From an uncultured Oscillibacter sp. (lineage in GTDB: Bacteria; Bacillota; Clostridia; Oscillospirales; Oscillospiraceae): a DNA stretch of 9,631 nucleotides. The stretch lies in the NCBI GenBank assembly GCA_946494635.1, contig CAMMCS010000067.1, positions 1 through 9,631 on the forward strand, written 5' to 3'. The number at the start of each line of letters is the position of its first letter. Position 1 is the first letter of the stretch. A program made the translations under genes and the position numbers. A model generated the notes under the pieces. That model saw only the letters and a list, made by a program, of their open reading frames with translations, was not told the DNA's origin and made no database searches. Shown one piece after another: positions 1 through 5,643 of the stretch.

Positions 1-1450
1 AGAAGCGGGCGTCGTGCTCCACGAACAGCAGCGTGGGCCGGCAGGCCAGCAGCAGATCCTCCACCTGCATCCGGGAGATGACGTCGATAAAGTTCAGCGG
101 CTCATCCCACACATACAGGTGCGCCTGCTCGCAGAGGCTGGCGGCCAGCAGCACCTTTTTCTTCTGGCCGCTGCTGTAGTCCTCCAGGTTTCTCTCAAAC
201 TGTTCCCGGGGGAAATCCAGCTTCCGCAAGATGGTCCGGAACCGGCTGCCGTCCAGCCCCCGGCTTCGGACAAACTCCGTCAGGCTGCCCCGCAGATGGT
301 CTGTGTTCTGGCTGACATAGGAGATCGCCAGGCCGCTCATGGTCTCCACGGTCCCGCTGTGGGGGATGTCCTCCCCCAGCAGCAGCTTCAGCAGGCTGGA
401 CTTGCCGCACCCGTTTCCTCCCTGCAGGGCAATCCGCTCCCCCGCCAGGATCTCGAAGCGCACGTCCCCGCAGACCGGGTGATCCCCGTAGCAGATGGCC
501 ACGTCCCGGAACTCCGCCAGCCGCGTTCCCGGCCGGCAGGGCAGCGGCGTCACCGCCAGGGCCTCCTGCCGCTCCAGATTCCGCAGCAGCTGCCGCTTTT
601 CCTCCACCGCCTCCTCCCGGCGGCGCTGGAGCGTCTTGGACCTCTGCATCAGCTTGGCGGCCTTGTGGCCCACAAAGCCACGGTCCGCCGCCTTGGCGCC
701 GGTTTTGTCCACACCGAACTTCCCCTTTTCCGTCCGGTCTGACCAGGCGGAGGCCCGCCGGGCGGACTCCGTCAGCCGTCCGATGTCCTTCTGCAGCTTT
801 TCCTGCCTGGCCAGCTCAAAGGCGTCCTGCCGCCGGCGGTTCTCCCACCAGGAGGAGAAATTTCCCCTCTGGATCTCGATGTCGGTGCGGTTGATGGCCA
901 GGATGTGATCCACGCACTGGTCCAGGAACGCCCGGTCATGGGAGACCAGCAGGAAGCCCCGCTTCCGGGCCAGATAGCTCCCCAGCTTCCGCCGCCCCTC
1001 CAGGTCCAGGTGGTTGGTGGGCTCGTCAATCAGCAGGAAGGCGTTCTCCTTCAAAAACATGGCCGCCAGCAGCACCTTGGTCCGCTCCCCGTTGGAGAGC
1101 TGGCCGAAGGGCCGCTCCAGGGCATCCTCCGCCAGATCCAGAAGCCCCAGCTCCCGCTGGATCTCCCAGTCCTCCGCCTCCGGGGCGATCTCCCGCACCA
1201 CCTCCAGGCCCGTCCGGGACAGATCCGCCACCTCATAGGGAAAGTACTCAAACGCCACGGAAGCGGAGATGGTGCCGCTGTAGGGGTACTTCCCCTGGAG
1301 CAGCCGCAGGAAGGTGGTCTTTCCCCGGCCGTTCCGCCCGGTGAAGCCCAGCTTCCAGTCCGTGTCGATCTGGAAGCTCACATGGTCAAAGATGAGCTCC
1401 GGGCTTCCCTCATATCCAAACGTCAGATTCGAGACGTCAATCATCGACAT
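1..1450 (-). CDS. Lsa/CplR-like ABC-F ribosome-protection ATPase (partial, 3' end cut by window edge)
   Basis: Two ABC ATPase domains in one chain and no membrane segment, the architecture of ABC-F translation factors; 483 codons are visible with no stop. NBD1 has Walker A GRNGRGKTT (38-46), signature LSNGE (118-122), Walker B FLLIDEP (138-144, Glu143) and switch His171. A charged, Arg/Lys/Glu-rich interdomain linker (about 190-300) follows. NBD2 has Walker A GGNGCGKSS (344-352), signature YSSGQ (425-429), Walker B YVWDEP (446-451) and switch His479. The NBD2 motif DEPLNFIDV, in place of the housekeeping DEPTNHLD, is typical of antibiotic-resistance ABC-Fs such as Lsa and Vga. Family members bind the ribosomal E-site and dislodge lincosamides, streptogramin A or pleuromutilins; the spectrum here is inferred. 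The start ATG (1448-1450) lies 8 nt after AGGAGG (1459-1464). Probably fewer than about 15 residues are missing. Transcription appears controlled by the leader at 1451-1807. The exact subfamily is not certain. Confidence 0.9.
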   Translation of the reverse strand, partial: MSMIDVSNLTFGYEGSPELIFDHVSFQIDTDWKLGFTGRNGRGKTTFLRLLQGKYPYSGTISASVAFEYFPYEVADLSRTGLEVVREIAPEAEDWEIQRELGLLDLAEDALERPFGQLSNGERTKVLLAAMFLKENAFLLIDEPTNHLDLEGRRKLGSYLARKRGFLLVSHDRAFLDQCVDHILAINRTDIEIQRGNFSSWWENRRRQDAFELARQEKLQKDIGRLTESARRASAWSDRTEKGKFGVDKTGAKAADRGFVGHKAAKLMQRSKTLQRRREEAVEEKRQLLRNLERQEALAVTPLPCRPGTRLAEFRDVAICYGDHPVCGDVRFEILAGERIALQGGNGCGKSSLLKLLLGEDIPHSGTVETMSGLAISYVSQNTDHLRGSLTEFVRSRGLDGSRFRTILRKLDFPREQFERNLEDYSSGQKKKVLLAASLCEQAHLYVWDEPLNFIDVISRMQVEDLLLACRPTLLFVEHDARF

Positions 1451-1458
1451 ATCGCATT

Positions 1459-1484
1459 CCTCCTTTGCGCAGGCCCCATGCGCA
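1459..1484 (-). promoter_or_regulatory. ABC-F ribosome binding site with abutting hairpin
   Basis: The Shine-Dalgarno AGGAGG (1459-1464) is placed 8 nt before the ATG. One base upstream of it ends a hairpin formed by two copies of the self-complementary TGCGCA (1466-1471 and 1479-1484) around a 7-nt loop. The hairpin leaves the Shine-Dalgarno free, so it may hold the site open or be a secondary control point. Confidence 0.6.
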
Positions 1485-1556
1485 GCAGGCTGCAGCAAAT
1501 CCTGTACGCATGGGTGCCTGGTTCGTCGTTTCCGGCCAGCCATGCCCACGCACAGC

Positions 1557-1595
1557 AAAAAACGGCCGCGGGAGAGCAGACCTCTCCCGCGGCCG
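1557..1595 (-). terminator. Strong intrinsic terminator / attenuator upstream of the ABC-F gene
   Basis: A perfect 14-bp GC-rich stem (1563-1576 with 1582-1595) with a 5-nt loop is followed on the minus strand by six T residues (1557-1562). No T-run follows in the plus direction, so it acts only on minus-strand transcription. It lies more than 200 nt after phoR and about 107 nt before the ABC-F start codon. It would stop both phosphate-operon read-through and leader transcription unless antitermination occurs. Confidence 0.9.
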
Positions 1596-1603
1596 GACAT
1601 ACG

Positions 1604-1630
1604 GCATCCGCCCCTTCGCCGGGGCCATGC
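1604..1630 (-). other. Leader RNA hairpin
   Basis: GCCCC (1621-1625) and GGGGC (1610-1614) pair around a 6-nt loop, extended after a small internal loop by GCAT/ATGC (1627-1630 with 1604-1607). It sits immediately 5' of the terminator hairpin. No T-tract follows, so it is not itself a terminator; a role in the attenuator fold is inferred. Confidence 0.4.
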
Positions 1631-1669
1631 AATATCCGGGTGCGTTCAGCGGCCTGTCTTCCCTGTGAT

Positions 1670-1716
1670 GGCATGGAGAAACCGGCGGCATCCCCGCCGC
1701 GTCAAACCTCTATGCC
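1670..1716 (-). other. Two-tier RNA hairpin downstream of the leader ORF
   Basis: On the minus strand GGCATAGAG (1708-1716) pairs with CTCCATGCC (1670-1678), with one A/C mismatch. It encloses an inner GC hairpin of GGCGG and CCGCC around 1685-1700. The structure begins 12 nt after the stop of the three-codon ORF, at the edge of the footprint a stalled ribosome would cover. Its 3' arm overlaps bases that could instead pair with the 5' arm of the terminator. Confidence 0.5.
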
Positions 1717-1728
1717 AAAACATGAAAG

Positions 1729-1740
1729 TCAGATCCGCAT
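1729..1740 (-). CDS. Three-codon leader ORF (Met-Arg-Ile-stop)
   Basis: Minus-strand ATG CGG ATC TGA preceded by GGAGGGG (1748-1754) with a 7-nt spacer, an excellent ribosome site for so short a frame. It lies early in the leader of the ABC-F gene, upstream of a strong intrinsic terminator. In established cases of ABC-F attenuation a drug-stalled ribosome on a very short upstream ORF prevents the terminator from folding. No peptide function is expected; the ORF would act as a stalling sensor. The assignment rests on position and Shine-Dalgarno quality, since three codons carry no sequence signature. Confidence 0.6.
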   Translation of the reverse strand: MRI

Positions 1741-1775
1741 TTTCACACCCCTCCGCTCATCCATCAATTTTAGGT

Positions 1776-1804
1776 ATCCTAGCATACTTCTGCCGGAATT
1801 GCAA
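1776..1804 (-). promoter_or_regulatory. Candidate sigma-A promoter for the ABC-F leader
   Basis: On the minus strand TTGCAA (1799-1804, 4/6 to TTGACA) is followed after exactly 17 bp by TAGGAT (1776-1781, 4/6 to TATAAT). It begins just after the phoR stop codon. It would start transcription near 1769, about 30 nt before the three-codon ORF. Both boxes are imperfect, so this is moderate evidence; read-through from phoR could also feed the leader. Confidence 0.45.
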
Positions 1805-1807
1805 CCC

Positions 1808-3469
1808 CTACTTTCCCTCTTTTGGGAACGTCAGGGTGAAAGTGCTTCCGTGGCCCGGCTCACTGCGGAGCTCCACCCGTGCCCCCAGATAGGCGGCCCC
1901 GTGCTTGACAATGGACAGCCCCAGCCCGGTACCGCCGGAGGAGTGGCTCTTGTCCACCCGGTAAAACCGCTCAAATACCCGGCTCTGGGCCTCCCGCGGG
2001 ATGCCGATGCCGGTATCCGTCACCGTGACCCTGGCGCCGGCAGGCAGATCCTCCACCGTGACCGTGACACTGCCTCCCTCCCGGTTATACGCGATTGCGT
2101 TGTCGCAGAGGTTGTAGAGGATCTCCTCGGCGATCTGGGGCACTCCCTGGATCACAGCCGTTCCACCCCTGAGCTGCGTGGTCACCTGCTTCCGCTGGGC
2201 CGCCGGCGCCAGCTGGTCCAGCACAGCCCCGGCCAGGGCATGGAGGTCGATGGGCTCCCACTGGCCCATGCCGCCGCCCTCATCCAGGCGGGAGAGCTTG
2301 ATGATGTCGTTCACCAGCCCGATGAGCCGCTCGGTCTCCCGGTGGATGTTCCCGGCGAAGTGGGGGATGTCCTCCGGCTTCACCAGGCCGTTTCGCAGAA
2401 TCTCCGCCGTTCCCAGGATGGAGGTCAGGGGCGTTTTCAGCTCGTGGGACACGTTGGCGGTGAACTCCCGCCGCAGCCGCTCCCGCTGTTCCTTCTCCGT
2501 CACATCCAGAATTACAATCACGGCGCCCGCCACCTGGCCGTCCTGCTCCACAGGGCTGGCGATGATCTGGCGGCAGTCGTCATCCTGCTCCAGCAGCTGC
2601 TCCCACCGGCGGCCGGACAGCGCCTCCTCCACACAGCGGCGGAACCCCGTCTCCCGGTTCAGGGCGTAGACGCTCTCACCCTCCTCCGCAGGGGGCTGGG
2701 CATACAGAAGCCGCAGCACCGCGGAGTTGTAGGAGAGGACGCGGGTCTCCTGGTCGATGACCAGGAAGCCCTCGCTCATGTTCTCCATCAGGGCTTCAAA
2801 TTCCTCCTGCCGGCGCTTCAGATCCAGCATCTGACGCCGGATCTGCCGCTGCTGGCCCCGGAGCTTGGCGAACAGCGGGGCCAGCTCCTCGTAGGGCTCC
2901 GCCGCTTCGCCGTCATTCAGGTCTATGGCATTGATGGGCTCCACCAGCTGCCGGGACACCCGGGAGGCCAGCACCATGGCCAGCACAAAGGCCAGCACCA
3001 TCATCAGGGCCACCGGCTGCAGGGCCTGCAGCACCAGCATCCACACGGAATACTGGCTGTTGGACACCCGCACCACAGACCCGTCCTCCAGCCTCCTGGC
3101 GGCGTAGATGGTCTCCTGGGAGAGGGTGTCCGAATAGCGGACCGCCTCTCCGCTGCCCCCGGTCAGCGCCTCGCGGATTTCCTCCCGGTCCGCATGGTTT
3201 TCCAGCTCAGCCGGATCCTCCTGGCTGTCAAAGAGCACCATGCCGTCCTGGTCCACCCAGGTCACCCGGTAACTGTCCGGCAGATCCTCCGTCAGGTAAT
3301 CCGCGCCGGTCTCCTCCACGCCGTGGGCGATGTACTCCGTCAGGTTCTCCAACTCATGGGCCACCCGATCCTGGAAATAGCCGTGGAGCACCCCCACAAT
3401 CAGCACCAGGCTGGCCAGCAGCACAACCAGGGACACGCCCAGAATCGAGCGAAATATCCGTTTTGTCAT
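1808..3469 (-). CDS. phoR: Phosphate-regulon sensor histidine kinase PhoR
   Basis: Membrane-bound kinase of 553 residues that phosphorylates, and probably dephosphorylates, the adjacent response regulator according to phosphate supply. TM1 spans about 8-30, an extracytoplasmic sensor of about 115 residues follows, and TM2 lies near 143-168. A short HAMP-like segment (VEPINAIDL, about 177-185) and a helical linker lead into a PAS domain (about 222-324). The HisKA domain contains SHELKTP with phospho-acceptor His342. The ATPase domain has the N box around Asn453/Asn457 (NLCDNAIAYN), G1 DTGIGIP (485-491), the F box (FERFYRVD) and G2 GGTGLGLSIVK (512-522). TM-extracytoplasmic-TM-HAMP-PAS-HisKA-HATPase is the Firmicute PhoR layout. 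The ATG lies 17 nt after phoP, with GGGAGG (3481-3486) about 11 nt upstream. All catalytic motifs are intact. PhoR rather than another PAS kinase is inferred from the operon. Confidence 0.93.
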   Translation of the reverse strand: MTKRIFRSILGVSLVVLLASLVLIVGVLHGYFQDRVAHELENLTEYIAHGVEETGADYLTEDLPDSYRVTWVDQDGMVLFDSQEDPAELENHADREEIREALTGGSGEAVRYSDTLSQETIYAARRLEDGSVVRVSNSQYSVWMLVLQALQPVALMMVLAFVLAMVLASRVSRQLVEPINAIDLNDGEAAEPYEELAPLFAKLRGQQRQIRRQMLDLKRRQEEFEALMENMSEGFLVIDQETRVLSYNSAVLRLLYAQPPAEEGESVYALNRETGFRRCVEEALSGRRWEQLLEQDDDCRQIIASPVEQDGQVAGAVIVILDVTEKEQRERLRREFTANVSHELKTPLTSILGTAEILRNGLVKPEDIPHFAGNIHRETERLIGLVNDIIKLSRLDEGGGMGQWEPIDLHALAGAVLDQLAPAAQRKQVTTQLRGGTAVIQGVPQIAEEILYNLCDNAIAYNREGGSVTVTVEDLPAGARVTVTDTGIGIPREAQSRVFERFYRVDKSHSSGGTGLGLSIVKHGAAYLGARVELRSEPGHGSTFTLTFPKEGK

Positions 3470-3487
3470 ACCCGCCGCGGCCTCCCG

Positions 3488-4156
3488 TCAATCCACAGGG
3501 CTGATCTTGTAGCCGTAGCCCCGGACCGTCTCGATATAGGCCCCGGCCTCCCCCAGCTTCTGCCGCAGGGTCCGCACATGGACGTCCACCGTGCGGCTCT
3601 CCCCGGTAAAGGCATAGCCCCAGACATTTTCGATCAGCTGCTCCCGGGAGAGCACCTGCCCCGGGTTCCGCAGCAGCAGGCACAGCACCTCAAACTCCTT
3701 CTGGGTCAGGGTGGTCTCCTGGCCCCGGACCCGGACGATGTGCTGGCCCGGATCCACCTCCAGGATCCCGCAGCGGAGGATGCCGTTCTCCGTCTCCGTC
3801 CGCCGCAGCAGCGCCCGGATGCGGGAGAGCAGCTCCATCATGCCGAAGGGCTTGGCCACATAGTCGTCGGCGCCGCCGTCCAGGCCCACCACCTTGTCGT
3901 ACTCCGTTCCCTTGGCTGTCAGCATGATCACCGGCAGCTTGGCGGTGCGGGGCGTGGCGCGCAGCTTTTTCAGGACGCTGAGCCCGTCCTCCTCCGGCAG
4001 CATGATATCCAGCAGCACCAGGGCGGGCAGCTGCTCCCCCACCGCCTGCCAGAACTGGGAGGGCAGCGGAAACCCCCGGGCCTCCATGCCCTGGCTGTTG
4101 AGCGTGTAGATTACAAAATCCCGGATACTGTCGTCATCCTCCAGCAGATAAATCAC
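3488..4156 (-). CDS. phoP: Phosphate response regulator PhoP/PhoB (OmpR family)
   Basis: DNA-binding response regulator of 222 residues that, when phosphorylated by PhoR, activates phosphate-starvation genes, very likely including this operon through the Pho box before pstS. The receiver domain shows the acidic pocket (LLEDDDS), phospho-acceptor Asp50 (LVLLDIMLP), Thr80 (MLTAKG) and Lys102 (AKPFG). The winged-helix domain covers about residues 128-219 and includes the recognition-helix stretch SRTVDVHVRTLRQKL and the terminal wing ETVRGYGYK. I place the start at GTG (4154-4156), not at the in-frame ATG two codons upstream. GGAGGG (4163-4168) directly abuts that ATG but sits 6-7 nt before the GTG, and family members usually begin M-I-Y. 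Called PhoP in Bacillus and Clostridium, PhoB in proteobacteria. The assignment relies on context plus the domain family. Confidence 0.92.
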   Translation of the reverse strand: MIYLLEDDDSIRDFVIYTLNSQGMEARGFPLPSQFWQAVGEQLPALVLLDIMLPEEDGLSVLKKLRATPRTAKLPVIMLTAKGTEYDKVVGLDGGADDYVAKPFGMMELLSRIRALLRRTETENGILRCGILEVDPGQHIVRVRGQETTLTQKEFEVLCLLLRNPGQVLSREQLIENVWGYAFTGESRTVDVHVRTLRQKLGEAGAYIETVRGYGYKISPVD

Positions 4157-4162
4157 AGTCAT

Positions 4163-4168
4163 CCCTCC
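4163..4168 (-). promoter_or_regulatory. Shine-Dalgarno that decides the phoP start
   Basis: GGAGGG on the minus strand touches the upstream ATG (4160-4162), a spacing too short for initiation, but lies 6-7 nt before the in-frame GTG (4154-4156). It therefore supports the GTG. The site forms the edge of a 10-bp palindrome, CCAAATTTGG (4167-4176). Confidence 0.65.
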
Positions 4169-4181
4169 AAATTTGGTCTCT

Positions 4182-4209
4182 CCGCCCCACTGGAAAGGCG
4201 AAGGGGCGG
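4182..4209 (-). other. Intercistronic hairpin between the HD gene and phoP
   Basis: CCGCCCC and GGGGCGG (4182-4188 with 4203-4209) form a 7-bp GC stem with a 14-nt loop. It lies in the 65-nt gap before phoP. No T-tract follows on the minus strand, so it is unlikely to terminate; a role in transcript processing or stability is inferred. Confidence 0.5.
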
Positions 4210-4221
4210 GCCATGCGCTTT

Positions 4222-4881
4222 TCAGATCAGCTGCTGCTCGTTGATCATCAGCTTGAACTGCAGGCCCAGCTTCTCCGCCGCTTTCCGGCAGAGGATCATC
4301 CGTTCCATAAAAATCTCAAAATACTCCATCACGGAGCCGAACTTTGTGTCCACCGAGAGCTTCAGCTTGATGAGCGTGTGCTCCTCGTTGATCTTCAGCC
4401 TGGACTTCTTCACCGAGTAGTTCACCCGGTCGTGAATGTCAAAGCTGGCGATGTCCTGGTTCCGCACCCGGCTGCGGCGGACATCGGACTTGTCCGCCAG
4501 GATCAGGGCTGCCGCCACGGCGTTCACCGGCACGCCGGTCCCCTCGTCGTGGTTGCCGATGGCGGTGACGATGGTGGCGATCTCCTCCGGCGGGCAGTCC
4601 ATGTTGTCCAGGATCCGGAAGGCCATCACCGCGCCGGACTGGGAGTGATCGACGCGGTTCACCAGATTCCCGATGTCGTGGAGAAAACCGGCGATCTTCA
4701 CCAGTTCCACGGTCCGCTCCGGATACCCCAGGGTAGAGAGAATGTAGGCCGCGTTCTCCGCCACCATCGTCACATGGGCGAAGCTGTGCTCCGTGTAGCC
4801 CAGGGCGGACAGGGACTCATCAGCCCGCTGGATATAGGTCCGGACTGCCGGGTTGTTTCTCACGTCCTCATAGGTGAGCAT
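4222..4881 (-). CDS. HD-domain phosphohydrolase embedded in the Pho operon
   Basis: Soluble protein of 219 residues with a complete HD metal-site pattern: His36 (SFAHVTMV), His68-Asp69 (GFLHDIGN), His79 (VDHSQSGA), His111-Asp112 (GNHDEG) and Asp130 (ILADKSDV). The H...HD...D core is diagnostic of metal-dependent phosphohydrolases. The extra histidines at 79 and 111 resemble those that bind a second metal in HD-GYP-type enzymes, but no GYP motif is present. After the HD core comes LADKSDVRRSRVR and a mixed, apparently beta-rich C-terminal part (about 150-219) that I do not recognise. There is no signal peptide or membrane segment. ATG at 4879-4881 with GGGGAG (4891-4896) about 9 nt upstream. 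It sits between phoU and phoP on the same strand, which suggests a role in phosphate or nucleotide signalling. The substrate cannot be read from sequence; candidates are nucleotides, (p)ppGpp-like or cyclic-dinucleotide products. Confidence 0.85.
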   Translation of the reverse strand: MLTYEDVRNNPAVRTYIQRADESLSALGYTEHSFAHVTMVAENAAYILSTLGYPERTVELVKIAGFLHDIGNLVNRVDHSQSGAVMAFRILDNMDCPPEEIATIVTAIGNHDEGTGVPVNAVAAALILADKSDVRRSRVRNQDIASFDIHDRVNYSVKKSRLKINEEHTLIKLKLSVDTKFGSVMEYFEIFMERMILCRKAAEKLGLQFKLMINEQQLI

Positions 4882-4908
4882 GGCGGTTCACTCCCCAAAT
4901 TGGTATGG

Positions 4909-4953
4909 GCGCCCCCGGCGCCGGATAGGGCGCGACCGCCGCAAAGCGGCGGT
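4909..4953 (-). other. Structured intercistronic region between phoU and the HD gene
   Basis: The 96-nt gap contains a perfect 8-bp stem with a 3-nt AAA/TTT loop (4935-4942 with 4946-4953). Directly beside it is a 6-bp stem (GCGCCC 4909-4914 with GGGCGC 4928-4933) whose loop includes the 10-bp palindrome at 4915-4924. No T-run follows on either strand. It may separate expression of the transporter/PhoU block from the regulatory block. Confidence 0.55.
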
Positions 4954-4977
4954 GCATGGTGCGGCAGGCGGGCTGCC

Positions 4978-5625
4978 TCAGTTGTTGGAGGGGTGCACGC
5001 CTGTGATGGCGTACTCCACCCACTCGGCCACGTTGGTGGCGTGGTCGCCGATCCGCTCCAGGTACTTGGCCACCATAATCAGGTCCAGCCACAGCTCGCC
5101 GGAGGCGGCGTCCTTGGCGATCATCTCAATCAGCTCCGCCTTCACCTGGTTGAACAGTTCGTCCACCTGGTCGTCCTCCCGGCAGACCTCCCGGGCCAGC
5201 TCCAGATCCCGCTTCACGAAGGAGTCCACACTGTCCGTCACCATGCGGATCACAGCCTCCGCCATCTCCTGGATCCGCTGGCGGCCGGTACCCTCGGGAA
5301 TCCGCACGAACCGGGTCAGCTCCGCGATGTCCGCCGCCTGGTCGCCGATCCGCTCCAGGTCGGAGATCATCTTCAGGGCAGAGGAGACCTCCCGCAGGTC
5401 CTTGGCCACAGGCTGCTGCTGCAGCAGCAGCTTCAGGCACAGCGTTTCGACCTCCCGCTCCTTCTCATCGATCTCCCGCTCTGCGTCCTCCGCCGCCTGG
5501 GCCAGGGTCTCGTCCCCGTTCATCAGGGCCTTTGCCGCGGCGGAGATGGCGTCCTCGCACAGGGCGCCTATCTGAATCATTTCCACATGCAGCCGCTCCA
5601 GCTGCTCACTGAATCTGTTTCTCAC
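4978..5625 (-). CDS. phoU: Phosphate signalling protein PhoU
   Basis: All-helical cytoplasmic protein of 215 residues, the normal PhoU length, made of two repeated three-helix-bundle halves. The paired metal-binding signatures are visible: DLERIGDQAADIAE (89-102) and YLERIGDHATNVAE (188-201). PhoU links the PstSCAB transporter to PhoR and dampens the response when phosphate is plentiful. The start is GTG (5623-5625), reading (M)RNRFSEQLE, which matches the usual PhoU N terminus. GGAGG lies 7 nt upstream, and the first in-frame ATG is 15 codons inside the first helix. The gene begins 17 nt after the pstB stop, consistent with translational linkage to the transporter. Nothing is missing. Confidence 0.97.
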   Translation of the reverse strand: MRNRFSEQLERLHVEMIQIGALCEDAISAAAKALMNGDETLAQAAEDAEREIDEKEREVETLCLKLLLQQQPVAKDLREVSSALKMISDLERIGDQAADIAELTRFVRIPEGTGRQRIQEMAEAVIRMVTDSVDSFVKRDLELAREVCREDDQVDELFNQVKAELIEMIAKDAASGELWLDLIMVAKYLERIGDHATNVAEWVEYAITGVHPSNN

Positions 5626-5643
5626 CTTGGATCCTCCTTCGCC

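Larger units (their letters stand above)
1451..1807 (-). promoter_or_regulatory. Attenuator leader of the ABC-F gene
   Basis: This stretch of roughly 355 bases between phoR and the ABC-F gene holds no ordinary gene but is densely structured. In transcription order it contains a candidate promoter, a three-codon ORF with a strong ribosome site, a two-tier hairpin (1670-1716), a second hairpin (1604-1630), a strong intrinsic terminator (1557-1595) about 107 nt before the start codon, and a hairpin directly abutting the ABC-F Shine-Dalgarno. A terminator upstream of an ABC-F gene together with a tiny upstream ORF is the signature of ribosome-mediated attenuation, known for lmo0919 in Listeria and vmlR in Bacillus. 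The terminator could also simply end the phosphate operon; the two roles do not exclude each other. Confidence 0.75.

Noticed and set aside
1437..1691. Minus-strand 84-codon frame across the ABC-F leader
   Set aside because: It spans the terminator hairpin and overlaps the ABC-F start out of frame, has no Shine-Dalgarno and is rich in Arg/Pro/Cys as expected of noncoding GC-rich RNA.
1648..1723. Possible 25-codon second leader peptide starting at 1723 on the minus strand
   Set aside because: No Shine-Dalgarno; the start lies 6 nt after the three-codon ORF stop, so only re-initiation could use it. Kept as a remote possibility, not annotated.
905..4420. Plus-strand open frame of 1171 codons
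   Set aside because: It lies antisense to the ABC-F gene, phoR, phoP and part of the HD gene. Its translation is low in complexity and rich in His, Gln, Leu and Pro, as expected opposite GC-rich genes, and it shows no domain motifs.
4908..4953. Terminator after phoU
   Set aside because: Strong GC stems are present but no T-tract follows on the minus strand, and the same-strand operon continues.
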